Both the position numbers and the translations under genes were made by a program. 64,000 nucleotides of DNA from Micromonospora antibiotica (lineage in GTDB: Bacteria; Actinomycetota; Actinomycetes; Mycobacteriales; Micromonosporaceae): the NCBI RefSeq assembly GCF_017599305.1, contig NZ_JAGFWR010000014.1, positions 100,282 through 164,281 on the forward strand. Direction: 5' to 3'. Under the pieces are notes generated by a model. That model worked only from the letters and a program-made list of their open reading frames with translations. It was not told where the DNA came from and searched no databases. This document shows, one piece after another, positions 52,698 through 61,469 of the stretch. Position 1 is the first letter of the stretch; each line of letters opens with the position of its first letter.

Positions 52698-53918
52698 GTG
52701 CTCTCGGAGTCGTCAGCCGCCGTCGTCACCGCCACCCTGCCCGTGGTCCGGGCCCATGCCGACCAGATCACCGGCCGCTTCTACGCCCGGATGTTCACCG
52801 CCCACCCGGAACTGCTGAACCTGTTCAACCGGGGAAACCAGGCAACCGGACGTCAGCAGGCGGCCCTGGCCGCCTCCGTCGTCGCGTACGCCGGGCACCT
52901 CACCGGTGCCGACACGACGGGGTGGACGGCGATCCTGGACCGGATCGCGCACAAACACGCCTCGCTCGGCATCACCCCCGACCAGTACCCGCTGGTGGGT
53001 CGGCACCTGCTGGCCGCCGTCGGCGAGGTGCTCGGCGCGGCGGTCACCCCGCAGGTCGCCGCCGCCTGGGACGAGGTGTACTGGCTGATGGCCTGCGAAC
53101 TCGTCGCCCGGGAGGCCCGCCTCTACACGGTCTCCGGGTTGGCCGGGGACGGCGCGGTGTGGCGCGACTGGCGGGTCGGCGGGGTGACCCCGGAAGCCAC
53201 CGACGTCGTCTCGATCGCCCTCGTCCCGGCCGACGGCGGCCCGGTGCCGGGCTTCGTCCCCGGGCAGTACGTCTCGGTCGCGGTGGACCTCGGCGGCGGG
53301 CTCGGCCAGCAGATCCGTCAGTACAGCCTCTCCGGCCGCCCCGCCGACGACCACTGGCGGATCACCGTGAAACGGGTCCGGGGCACCGGGGACGCCCCGG
53401 ACGGTCTGGTCTCCAGCTTCCTGCACGAACGCGTCGCCCCCGGCGACATCCTGCGACTGAGCCCACCCTTCGGTGAGGTCAGCGCGGTCGCCGGGGACGG
53501 GCCGCTGCTGCTGGTCAGCGCCGGGATCGGCCTCACCCCGGCGATGTCGGCCCTGGAGCACCTGGCGGCCACCGCACCGGACCGGCCGGTGGTGCTGGCC
53601 CACGCCGACCGGGACGCCGCCGCCCACGCCCACCGGGCCGACCTGCTCGCGCTGCACGCCCGGCTGCCCCGGCTGCGCCTGCGGCTCTGGTACGAGCAGG
53701 GCACCGCCGGGGACGACACCCCGCCACTGGTCGCCGAGGTGTCCCGGGGCCTGATCGAGCCGGAACTGATCCCCCTCTCCCCGGACGCGCACGTGCACCT
53801 CTGCGGACCGCTGCCGTTCATGAACCAGGTCCGGGGCGACCTGCTGCGTCGGGGCGTACCGGCGGAGCGGATCGGCTACGAGGTGTTCGGCCCGGGGATG
53901 CTGCCCGAGCCGAGGTGA
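52698..53918 (+). CDS. hmp: Flavohaemoprotein Hmp (NO dioxygenase)
   Basis: 406 residues in three domains. The globin domain (1-~135) has the proximal His region IAHKHASLGITPDQYPLVGRH and opens LSESSAAVVTATLPVVRAH; the FAD domain has GQYVSVAV and IRQYSLSGRP (R-x-Y-S); the NAD domain has SAGIGLTPAMSALEHL and VHLCGPLPFMNQVR. It oxidises NO to nitrate with O2 and NAD(P)H. GTG at 52698 with aaggagg upstream was preferred over a frame start 11 codons earlier. Divergent from nsrR. Confidence 0.95.
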   Translation: MLSESSAAVVTATLPVVRAHADQITGRFYARMFTAHPELLNLFNRGNQATGRQQAALAASVVAYAGHLTGADTTGWTAILDRIAHKHASLGITPDQYPLVGRHLLAAVGEVLGAAVTPQVAAAWDEVYWLMACELVAREARLYTVSGLAGDGAVWRDWRVGGVTPEATDVVSIALVPADGGPVPGFVPGQYVSVAVDLGGGLGQQIRQYSLSGRPADDHWRITVKRVRGTGDAPDGLVSSFLHERVAPGDILRLSPPFGEVSAVAGDGPLLLVSAGIGLTPAMSALEHLAATAPDRPVVLAHADRDAAAHAHRADLLALHARLPRLRLRLWYEQGTAGDDTPPLVAEVSRGLIEPELIPLSPDAHVHLCGPLPFMNQVRGDLLRRGVPAERIGYEVFGPGMLPEPR

Positions 53919-54186
53919 ACGATCCTCCCCACCACGGCCGCCCGGCGGACCGCCCGACCACCGGCACACGCAGGGCGGTCGGGCCGGTACGGAAAGTTGA
54001 TGTTTATCGCCTCCGCGCTGGGCAACTGGTTCGGGCATGCAGGGCGGTGCGCGACGTCCGGGCATCGGCTCCTGACCGGCGGCCGGGTGCCCGCCGATCG
54101 CCCGGTGCGCGGGACCCGGTGACGACGACCGGGGCCCGTCGTGACCGGGGCCGCCTCGCCGGCGACCGGCCCACGGAGGAGGAAGC
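53919..54186. other. Intergenic region, nothing assigned
   Basis: 268 bases between hmp and the GT4 gene, same strand. Includes an AT-rich patch near 53992-54008. A strong ggagga precedes the GT4 ATG; no hairpin or regulatory motif was recognised. Confidence 0.5.
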
Positions 54187-55401
54187 ATGCGCATCGCGTT
54201 GGTCTCGGGGCACGCCAGCCCGCTCGCCGCCACCGGACAGCACACCGGTGCGCAGCACCTGCACGTCGCCGAGCAGGCGGCGGCGCTGGCCGCCGAGGGC
54301 CACGAGGTGCGGGTCTACACCCGGCGGGACTCCCCCACCCCACCCGACACCGTGTCGACCGACACCGGGTACCAGGTGTGGCACGTGCCGGCCGGCCCCG
54401 CCCGGGAGGTGCCGACCGACGAACTCCTGCCGCACCTGGGCGAGTTCGGCCGCTGGTTGGCCGAGCACTGGCAGCACGGCGGCTGGCGGCCGGACGTGGC
54501 GCACGCCCACTTCTGGCTGAGCGGCCTGGCCACCCTGCACGCCGGACGCCGTACCAACACCCCGGTGGTGCTGACCTACCACGACCTGGGCAGCGCGCAC
54601 CGACGCCGCTCGGCCGGCCGGGACCCCGGACCCCGGGGTCGGATCGGCTACGAACGCGCCCTCGGGCGGGCCGCCGACCGGGTCGTCGTCCAGTCGCACG
54701 ACGAGTTGGGGGAACTGGTCCGCCTCGGGGTGCCCCGGTCGAAGCTGACCCTGGTGCCGGCCGGGGTGGACGAGACGGTGTTCGGGCCGGCGGGGCCGGT
54801 CGTTCCCCGCGACCCGGCCCGGCCCCGGTTGCTCACCGTCGGGTCGCTGCGCGAACGCAGCGGCTTCCAGGACGTCATCCGGGCGTTGCCCGCGGTGCCG
54901 GAGGCCGAGTGCGTGGTGGTCGGTGGGCCCCCCGCCGACCTGCTGCCGGCCGACCCGGTCGCCCGCCGGTTGACCGCGCTCGCCGAGTCCTGCGGGGTCG
55001 CCGACCGGGTCCGACTGGTCGGGTCGGTGCCCCGCGACGAGTTGGCCGCCTGGTACCGCTCCGCCGACCTGCTGGTCGCCGCCCCCTGGTACGAGCCGTT
55101 CGGTCGTACCCCGTTGGAGGCGATGGCGTGCGGCGTGCCCGTGGTCGGCACGGAGGTCGGGGGGATCGCGGAGAGCGTCGTCGACGGGTTGACCGGGGAC
55201 CTGGTGCCGCCGCGTGACCCCCGGGCGCTGGGCGGCACGATCCGCCGGCTGCTCGCCGACCGGGTACGCCGCTTCGCGTACGCCACCGCGGCCCTGGACC
55301 GGATCCGCGTCCGCTACTCCTTCCGGCACTGGGCGGAGCAGCTCACCGCCGTCTACGCCTCGGTCAGCGGGGTCGGTCAGGTCGCCACGGCAGCCGCCTG
55401 A
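54187..55401 (+). CDS. Family 4 glycosyltransferase
   Basis: 404-residue GT-B enzyme. The N-terminal domain begins RIALVSGHASPLAATGQHTGAQHLHVAEQA, with the acceptor-side Gly-rich loop, and carries VAHAHFWLSGL. The C-terminal domain has LLTVGSLRERSGF and the EX7E motif in YEPFGRTPLEAMACGVPVVGTEVGG. Substrate unknown; similar actinobacterial proteins are called glycogen- or trehalose-type synthases or mannosyltransferases without proof. ATG with gaggaggaa upstream. Confidence 0.9.
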   Translation: MRIALVSGHASPLAATGQHTGAQHLHVAEQAAALAAEGHEVRVYTRRDSPTPPDTVSTDTGYQVWHVPAGPAREVPTDELLPHLGEFGRWLAEHWQHGGWRPDVAHAHFWLSGLATLHAGRRTNTPVVLTYHDLGSAHRRRSAGRDPGPRGRIGYERALGRAADRVVVQSHDELGELVRLGVPRSKLTLVPAGVDETVFGPAGPVVPRDPARPRLLTVGSLRERSGFQDVIRALPAVPEAECVVVGGPPADLLPADPVARRLTALAESCGVADRVRLVGSVPRDELAAWYRSADLLVAAPWYEPFGRTPLEAMACGVPVVGTEVGGIAESVVDGLTGDLVPPRDPRALGGTIRRLLADRVRRFAYATAALDRIRVRYSFRHWAEQLTAVYASVSGVGQVATAAA

Positions 55402-55488
55402 CCGCCTCCGCCCCGACCACCCCCCGGGGCGCCGGGAGCGGTCGGGGCGGAGCACCGACCCGTTATTACCGGCCGGTAGGATGAGTCG

Positions 55489-56352
55489 GTGAGCGGGGAC
55501 GTGGCATACACGCAGGAGTTCGTCGACGTCGACGGGGCCCGGATCGGCATCCAGGTCTACCCGGAGCCCGTGGGGGCGCCCGGCGGCCCGGCGGTGGTGA
55601 TCTGGCCGGCGATGGGGGTCCGGGCCCGGTACTACCGCCCGTTCGCCACCGCGCTGCACGACGCCGGCCTGGCCGTGACCGTCGCCGACCTGCGCGGCAC
55701 CGGCGTCAGCACGCCCCCGCCGTCCCGGACCTGCCGGTACGGCTACCGCGAGCTGGCCACCGACGTCGGCGCGGTCCTCGACGCGCTGAAGCCCCGGCTG
55801 GACGGCCGTCCCACGCTGCTGCTCGGGCACTCCCTCGGCGGGCAGGCCGCCCTGCTGCACCTGGCACTGCACGGCACGGACCGGGTCGACGGGCTCGCCC
55901 TGCTCGCCGTCGGTGTCCCGTACTGGCGCAGCTATCCGGGTCTGCGGCGCTACGGCGTGCTGCCGTACTCCCAGGGGATCTCGGCGGTGGCCGGGGCCCT
56001 CGGGGTCTGGCCGGGCTGGGGGTTCGGCGGCCGGCAGGCGCGGGGGGTGATCCGGGACTGGGCACGCACCGCCCGGACCGGCCGCTTCCCCACCCTCGAC
56101 GGGGTGGACGGCGAGGCGGCCGTGGGCCGGTTGTCCCTGCCGGTGCTGGCGGTCAGCGTGGACGACGACCAGTACACCCCGCACCCGGTCGTCGACCACC
56201 TCTGCGCCAAGCTCACCGCCGCACCGGTCACCCGGCACCGGTACACGGTGGCCGAGGCGGGGGCTGCGCTGGACCACTTCCGCTGGGTGCGGGCCGGGTT
56301 GCCGCTGACCCGGCGGGTCGCCGACTTCGCCGCCGGGCTGCCGCGCCGCTGA
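55489..56352 (+). CDS. Alpha/beta hydrolase
   Basis: 287 residues. Oxyanion strand VVIWPAMGVRARYYRPFA, nucleophile Ser in LLLGHSLGGQAAL, and acid/His candidates in VLAVSVDDDQYTPHPVVDHL and ALDHFRW. There is no signal peptide. Resembles the serine aminopeptidase S33 / thioesterase-like branch; the substrate is unknown. The GTG start follows a weak ggatgag; no partner gene. Confidence 0.85.
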   Translation: MSGDVAYTQEFVDVDGARIGIQVYPEPVGAPGGPAVVIWPAMGVRARYYRPFATALHDAGLAVTVADLRGTGVSTPPPSRTCRYGYRELATDVGAVLDALKPRLDGRPTLLLGHSLGGQAALLHLALHGTDRVDGLALLAVGVPYWRSYPGLRRYGVLPYSQGISAVAGALGVWPGWGFGGRQARGVIRDWARTARTGRFPTLDGVDGEAAVGRLSLPVLAVSVDDDQYTPHPVVDHLCAKLTAAPVTRHRYTVAEAGAALDHFRWVRAGLPLTRRVADFAAGLPRR

Positions 56353-56436
56353 TCCCCCGCCTGGCCGCGAGCCGGGCGCGTAGCCGCCGCCGGGGCGGGT
56401 ATGCCGCTGCGCCCGCACACGGTGGAGGGGGATCAG

Positions 56437-57060
56437 ATGTCTGAACGACACACCGCACTACGCTCGATGCACGACCTGGGCCTGGCGGCCTGGTTCGGTG
56501 GCTCCCTGATGGGAGCGCTGGGCGTCAACGGAGCGGCGGCACGGATCAGCGACTCGACCCAACGGCTCCCGGTGGCCTCGGCCGGTTGGTCGCGGTGGAC
56601 CCCGGTCAACGCGGCGGCGATCGGCGCGCACCTGGCCGGCGCGGTGGGCGAACTGGCCACCGAGAGCCCCCGGATGATGGCCCAGTCCGGGGTGGGACGG
56701 ATGAGCGCGGTGAAGACGGCGCTGACCGTCAGCGCACTCGCGGTGACCGGCTACAGCCGGTTGATCGGGATGAAGTTGCAGAACGCCGGCAACCCGCCGG
56801 TCTCGGGGACCACCGAGCCCAACTACCAGACACCCGCCGAGGTGGCGCACCGGCAGCGGCAGATGAAGGTCCTCCAGTGGACCATTCCGGCGTTGACCGG
56901 GGCACTGGTGGTGGTCACCGCGTACATGGGTGAGCAGCAGAAGCCCGGCCAGGTGTTCCGGGGGATGCTCGGTCGCGCCGGTGGGCTGATGGGCGCCCCG
57001 ATGACGATGGGCCGGCTGGCCGCGACGGGGGCCCGCCGCAGGATGGCGATGGCCAGCTGA
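56437..57060 (+). CDS. Membrane protein of unknown function
   Basis: 207 residues with about four hydrophobic segments (AAWFGGSLMGALGV; NAAAIGAHLAGAVGEL; KTALTVSALAVTGYSRLIGM; WTIPALTGALVVVTAYMG). The N-terminus RSMHDLGLAAWFGGSLMGALGVNGAA is a pattern seen in several actinobacterial hypothetical proteins. No catalytic motif. ATG at 56437 with ggaggggg before it. Confidence 0.75.
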   Translation: MSERHTALRSMHDLGLAAWFGGSLMGALGVNGAAARISDSTQRLPVASAGWSRWTPVNAAAIGAHLAGAVGELATESPRMMAQSGVGRMSAVKTALTVSALAVTGYSRLIGMKLQNAGNPPVSGTTEPNYQTPAEVAHRQRQMKVLQWTIPALTGALVVVTAYMGEQQKPGQVFRGMLGRAGGLMGAPMTMGRLAATGARRRMAMAS

Positions 57061-57080
57061 CCGTCGGGCCGGGACCGGCC

Positions 57081-57124
57081 GGTGCGGGGCCCGCCGTCGA
57101 CAACACGACGGCGGGCCCCGCACC
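57081..57124. terminator. Strong bidirectional terminator
   Basis: Perfect 19-bp stem (57081-57099 with 57106-57124) and a 6-base loop, between convergent genes. Confidence 0.85.
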
Positions 57125-57235
57125 GGCGGGTCGGCTACCCGACCCGCCCGCCGACCGTCCTGGCCCGGTCGCCCGGCCCGACGGCACGTCGCGTGGTGGA
57201 CGGCCCGGGACACACCCGAGGGTCGGTGACCGGGG

Positions 57236-58132
57236 TCAGTGGCCGGCGACGGCCGTCGTGGGGGTCACCCCGAGCAGCTCCGCCAGCCGGGCGGCGTCCC
57301 GCTGGGCCTGCCCCGCGCAGCAGTTGTTGAACAGCACGTGCAGCTCCCCGGACCGGGCGGCCAGGTCGGTGAGCAGGTCGGCCCAGCGACGGAGTTCGTC
57401 GTCGGCGTAGGCGTACCGGAACCGGTCCTCCTTGCTGCCGTGTTCCCAGTGCGCGCTGTGGCCGTGCATCCGCACCAGCACCGGCTCGGCGGTACCGATC
57501 ATGATCGGGGGCACCGAGGACGGGTGCCCCTGCGGCATGTCGACGCAGACCAGGCTGAGGTCGTGGTCGCGCAGGAAGGTGACCGTCTCGGCCGCCGCCG
57601 CACCGTCGAACCAGGACCCGTGGCGCAGCTCCACGGCGACTCGCCAGGGCCGGCACCGGTCGGCCAGTTCCGCGATCCGCCGCCGGGCGCCCTCCCCCCG
57701 CACCAGCCACGGCGGGAACTGCAACAGCACCGCGCCGAGCCGGTCGGCCGCCGCGAGTGGCGCCAGCGCCGCCCGGAACCGGTCCCACAACGCGTCGTAC
57801 GTCGCCTCGGGCAGGTCCCGGCGGCGGACCCGGGACGGCCCGGTGGCCGGTCGCAGGTCCCTCGGCAGCACCTGCACCGGGGTCGGGTGTCCGGTAAAGA
57901 GGCTGAACGCCTTGACGTCGAAGGTGAAACCCGGTGGTGTGGCCGCCGCCCAGCCGCTGGTGGTCTCCGGCACCGGGACGGCGTAGTACGAGGTGTCCAC
58001 CTCGACCAGTCCGAACTGCCCGGCGTACCAGCCCAGCCGCTGTGCCGGGGTACGCGCCGACCGGGGATACCAGCCGGAACGCAGCAGCGTCTGATCCGCC
58101 CAGGACGAGGTGCCCACCCTGATCGTTCCCAT
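57236..58132 (-). CDS. DUF72 family protein
   Basis: 298 residues of DUF72 (COG1801), a TIM-barrel family of unknown activity. Family blocks: IRVGTSSWADQTLLRSGWYP, FGLVEVDTSYYAVP, FTFDVKAFSLFTGH, AVLLQFPPWLV, VELRHGSWF, VRMHGHSAHW, and LHVLFNNCCAGQAQRDA. ATG at 58132 gives the expected start MGTIRVGTSSW. Convergent with the membrane protein gene. No enzyme reaction has been assigned to this family. Confidence 0.88.
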   Translation of the reverse strand: MGTIRVGTSSWADQTLLRSGWYPRSARTPAQRLGWYAGQFGLVEVDTSYYAVPVPETTSGWAAATPPGFTFDVKAFSLFTGHPTPVQVLPRDLRPATGPSRVRRRDLPEATYDALWDRFRAALAPLAAADRLGAVLLQFPPWLVRGEGARRRIAELADRCRPWRVAVELRHGSWFDGAAAAETVTFLRDHDLSLVCVDMPQGHPSSVPPIMIGTAEPVLVRMHGHSAHWEHGSKEDRFRYAYADDELRRWADLLTDLAARSGELHVLFNNCCAGQAQRDAARLAELLGVTPTTAVAGH

Positions 58133-58298
58133 GTGGTCCAGTGGACCGCCCGCCGACGGGATCGGCAACCGCTGGGTTCCGCCGCGTGGCCGCCCGTCGA
58201 CCGCCCGGTGGTGGTGACGCGGCGGGGTGGGGGCCGGAAAGTGTCGGAGGGTGGCCCTAGGGTCACCCCGACGACATCGACCACGGAGGGTGACGGGG

Positions 58299-58805
58299 AT
58301 GACCACTTCGGAGCAGGTGCTCACCGGTGAACGGGCCGACCTGTTGCAGGCTGTCGGCATGCACCGCGGCTTCCTGCGGCACACCGTGCGCGGGCTGACC
58401 GACGCGCAGGCGGCGACCCGCAGCACCGCCAGCGAGTTGTGCCTGGGCGGCCTGATCAAGCACGTGACCATGGTGGAGGACCGGTGGGCACGGTTCATGG
58501 TCGGCGGGGCCGAGGCGATGGAGAGCGAGCCGGTCGACTGGGCCGGCATGTTCCAGATGACCGACGACGACACCCTGGTCGATCTGCTCGCCCGGTACGC
58601 CGAGACGGCGGCCCGCACCGACGAGCTGATCACCACCCTCGACCTGGACGCGAGCCATCCACTGCCGGTGGCGCCCTGGTTCGAGCCGGGTGCCGCCTGG
58701 TCGGTGCGGCGCACCCTGCTGCACGTGATCGGGGAGACCGCCCAGCACGCCGGGCACGCCGACATCATCCGGGAGTCGATCGACGGCGCCAAGACGATGG
58801 GCTGA
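58299..58805 (+). CDS. DinB-like (DUF664) protein
   Basis: 168 residues of the DinB four-helix fold. Three histidines are placed for metal binding: LGGLIKHVTMVEDRW, and LLHVIGETAQHAGHADIIRE. In actinobacteria such proteins often use mycothiol or bacillithiol as thiol cofactor; the reaction here is unknown. ATG at 58299 follows ggaggg. Confidence 0.88.
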   Translation: MTTSEQVLTGERADLLQAVGMHRGFLRHTVRGLTDAQAATRSTASELCLGGLIKHVTMVEDRWARFMVGGAEAMESEPVDWAGMFQMTDDDTLVDLLARYAETAARTDELITTLDLDASHPLPVAPWFEPGAAWSVRRTLLHVIGETAQHAGHADIIRESIDGAKTMG

Positions 58806-58913
58806 GCCTGGCGCGGGCGGGCCCGTCGTCGCCGTCCGGTGCCGTGTGACGGGGGCCACCTGAGCCCCGCCCGATGTGACGCCCCGCACCGGGGTGGCGC
58901 TGAGCGACACGAG

Positions 58914-59159
58914 ATGACCGGACACCGCCTCGATCAGGAAACCGCTGAGCGGCTGCTCAGCGGGCCGGGCGATGGGCCGGTGGCGGGCCCCGCGCCGCTC
59001 GTGGCGCTGCTGATCGCGATCCGCGCCGCTGCAAACCCGGCTGAGCTGCGCGGGGAGCCGGCGGCGATGTCCGCTTACCGGGCCGCCCGGGCCGGCATGT
59101 CGCGGTCGGTACCGTCCGGCCCCACCTCCGCAGACCCGTCCGACCAGCAGAGCGGGTAG
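58914..59159 (+). CDS. Small hypothetical protein, possibly truncated
   Basis: 81 residues. The N-terminal LDQETAERLLSG...PLVALLIAIRAAANPAELRGEPAAMSAYRAARAG resembles the start of actinobacterial anti-sigma-like proteins encoded beside ECF sigma factors, which normally continue into a TM segment and an outer domain. Here the frame stops soon after, and no sigma factor gene is adjacent, so it is likely a remnant. ATG at 58914 with gacacgag before it. Confidence 0.5.
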   Translation: MTGHRLDQETAERLLSGPGDGPVAGPAPLVALLIAIRAAANPAELRGEPAAMSAYRAARAGMSRSVPSGPTSADPSDQQSG

Positions 59160-59163
59160 TCAA

Positions 59164-59199
59164 CCGCCTGGTCGGCGGGACGACCCGCCAACCAGGCGG
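59164..59199 (+). terminator. Hairpin terminator
   Basis: 16-bp stem with one mismatch (59164-59179 with 59184-59199), four-base loop, five bases after the stop of the small gene. A degenerate second copy of the core is found at about 59216-59250. Confidence 0.7.
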
Positions 59200-59453
59200 A
59201 CAAGGCGAGTAGTCAGCCGCGCGGTCGGCGGGACGACCCGCCAGCCAGCGGACAACCGGCAGCACGCGACAACCGGGCAACCGGCCGGGACAACCAGGCG
59301 ACCTGGCAGACGGCTGGACCAATCGGGCAACCTGCCAGCCGGCCGGACAACCGGGCAGGACCGAGACGACCGGGCAGACGGCCCGCTGGCACCGCTGGCG
59401 ACCAGGGACGGGGCACGGCCGCCAGCGGTGCCACCGGCTGGTAACTTGCGCCG
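59200..59453. repeat. Repeat-rich spacer
   Basis: Contains a second copy of the ggtcggcgggacgacccgcc core (about 59223) and many short caaccgggcaacc / ggacaacc units. No gene visible. Confidence 0.6.
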
Positions 59454-60194
59454 ATGAATCTGCGGCGTCGACGCCTGGCGGTGGCCTTCCGGCTGGCGAT
59501 TGTGATCAGTGTGCTCGCCGGGATCGTGCTCACCGCCCTCGGCCCCGCCACCGTCACCGGTCTGCTGCCGTACTTCACCATCCAGAGCAACCTGGCGGTC
59601 GGGCTCTTCGCCGGATACGCCGCCTGGCGGGCCGGGCAGTCCCGACCCGAACCGCCCTCCGCGCTCAAGGGCGCGGTGACCCTCTACATCACCATCACCG
59701 GCGTGGTCTACCACCTGGTGCTGGCCAACCCGGCCAGCCCGTTCGCGATGGCCCAGCCGGACCGGGGACCCGCCGAGACGGTGGGCAACCAGTTCCTGCA
59801 CACCGTCGTGCCGTTGCTCGCCCTCGCCGACTGGACGCTGTTCGACGAGCGTGGCCGGCTGCGCCTGCGGTACGCCGCCTGGTGGCTGACCTTCCCGCTG
59901 GCGTACCTGGGTTTCGCCCTGGTACGCGGGCTGATCGTGCACCGCTACCCGTACCCGTTCGTCGACGCCGGACAACTCGGCTACGCCGGTGTCACGGTCA
60001 GCGCGGTCTTCTTCGCCGTCGCCTTCTGGCTGCTCGGCCTGCTCTTCGTCGGCGTCGACCGGGCCCTGGCCCGGTGGGGCGCGACCCCGCCGCCCGACCG
60101 GGACGCCCCGACACCCGACCCGGACACCTTGACACCCGACCGGGACGCCCCGGCGGAACCGACACCACCGCCACCGGTCGGGCGATCAGCGTAG
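59454..60194 (+). CDS. Pr6Pr family membrane protein
   Basis: 246 residues, six TM segments. Family landmarks are LPYFTIQSNLAVGL, TLYITITGVVYHLVLA, GNQFLHTVVPLLALADWTLFDERGRL, and LTFPLAYLGFALVRGLIVHRYPYPFVDAGQLGY. The C-terminal ~40 residues are Asp/Pro-rich repeats (PDRDAPTPDPDTLTPDRDAP). Function of the family is unknown. Confidence 0.87.
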   Translation: MNLRRRRLAVAFRLAIVISVLAGIVLTALGPATVTGLLPYFTIQSNLAVGLFAGYAAWRAGQSRPEPPSALKGAVTLYITITGVVYHLVLANPASPFAMAQPDRGPAETVGNQFLHTVVPLLALADWTLFDERGRLRLRYAAWWLTFPLAYLGFALVRGLIVHRYPYPFVDAGQLGYAGVTVSAVFFAVAFWLLGLLFVGVDRALARWGATPPPDRDAPTPDPDTLTPDRDAPAEPTPPPPVGRSA

Positions 60195-60248
60195 CCAGAT
60201 GCGCCCCCACCGGGTGAGGTCGGCGCACCCGGAGCGGGTGGGATCGGC

Positions 60249-60755
60249 TCAGGGGCGGAGCAGACCCCGCAGGTAGGCGGCCTGGCCGACGTGTTGGAGA
60301 GCGTCGGTGACGATGCTGACCAGCCGGACCCCGAGGGTCACCGGCGGGTCCCAGCTCTCGTCGACCACCCGGTCCAGGTCCGTCGGGCGCAGGCCGGCCA
60401 GGAACGTGCGGGTCCGCTGCGCCACCGCCCGGTGGTAGTCGACGAGCACCTGGGCGCTTTCCGGTCGGACCGCCGCGACCTGCTCCGCGGTGTGGCCGTA
60501 GCCGATGTCGGCGGGGTCGGCGGGAAGTCCGAACCGGGCCGCCCGGTCACCGGCGACCCAGAGTTGGTCGACGCCCAGCAGCTCGGCGATCTGCTGGTCC
60601 TGGATCCGGGTGAGGTGCCAGACCAGCCAGCCGACCGGGTTGGCCCCGGGGCGGGGAGCCCGGCGCAGCTCGTCGGGGCCGAGCCCGTCCACGGCGGCGT
60701 CCACCAGGTCGGGCAGTTGATCGTAGGTCTCGGTCAGCAGGTCGTCGACGTTCAC
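60249..60755 (-). CDS. DinB-like (DUF664) protein
   Basis: 168 residues. Metal-site histidines in GWLVWHLTRIQDQQIAELL, and VTDALQHVGQAAYLRGLL. The start is GTG at 60755 (VNVDDLLTETYDQL), with ggaggagg upstream. Not closely similar to the DinB protein at 58299. Convergent with Pr6Pr and followed by a VOC gene upstream on the same strand. Confidence 0.88.
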   Translation of the reverse strand: MNVDDLLTETYDQLPDLVDAAVDGLGPDELRRAPRPGANPVGWLVWHLTRIQDQQIAELLGVDQLWVAGDRAARFGLPADPADIGYGHTAEQVAAVRPESAQVLVDYHRAVAQRTRTFLAGLRPTDLDRVVDESWDPPVTLGVRLVSIVTDALQHVGQAAYLRGLLRP

Positions 60756-60851
60756 CGGTGCCTCCTCCGCGCTGGGCGTACACCCGACCCGGATACCGCT
60801 GACGGACCCCGACAAACCGCCTCGGCGGGCCCGCGTGGGCGCGGGGGCGGC

Positions 60852-61223
60852 TCAGGCGGGGCGTTCGGGCCGGGTGATGGCCCAACTGCGGCCGTCCGGG
60901 TCGCGTAGCAGCACCTCACGGGGGGTGGCGTTGGCGGCACTGACCTGCGCGCCGACCGCGACGGCGCGGCGCAGCACGGCATCGGGGTCGGTGGACTCCA
61001 CGGTCAGCACCGGCAGCCGGGGGGTCGTCGCGGGCAGGTCGGCCCACTCGCTGACGGTGAACCGGTGACCGGCCACGACGAGGTCGGCGGTGAGCACCCG
61101 CCCGTCGGCGAGGCACTCCCGTGGGTGCGGGACCGCGCCGAAGACGTGGGCGTAGAAAGCGATGGCGTCGGACGCGTCGGTGACCATGAGGTACGGCGCG
61201 GCCGGTGGGTGCTCGGAAGTCAT
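60852..61223 (-). CDS. VOC family (glyoxalase-like) protein
   Basis: 123 residues. PYLMVTDASDAIAFYAHVFGAVP opens the first beta-alpha-beta module; REVLLRDPDGRSWAI closes the second, as in PhnB-like proteins. The canonical metal ligands are only partly clear, so activity is unassigned. ATG at 61223. Confidence 0.83.
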   Translation of the reverse strand: MTSEHPPAAPYLMVTDASDAIAFYAHVFGAVPHPRECLADGRVLTADLVVAGHRFTVSEWADLPATTPRLPVLTVESTDPDAVLRRAVAVGAQVSAANATPREVLLRDPDGRSWAITRPERPA

Positions 61224-61469
61224 GACGTCGGTGCCGCCTTCCCCGTCGACCGGCGACGGATCCGTCTGGATCGACCGTAGGTGGCGCGGCTGGCGCACCG
61301 GCACCCTTAACCGACCCCTGAACCGTGCCGGCCGCCGGTGGTGCCCGGGCGGCGGGGTCGACGCGCCGACACCCCGGCGGTCGGGGGTGGTGACGGGCCG
61401 GCCGCCGCACTAGCGTCGGCGGCACGGGGCCGCACCGCGCCCTGCCGAACTGCCGGAGAGGGCGGGACC

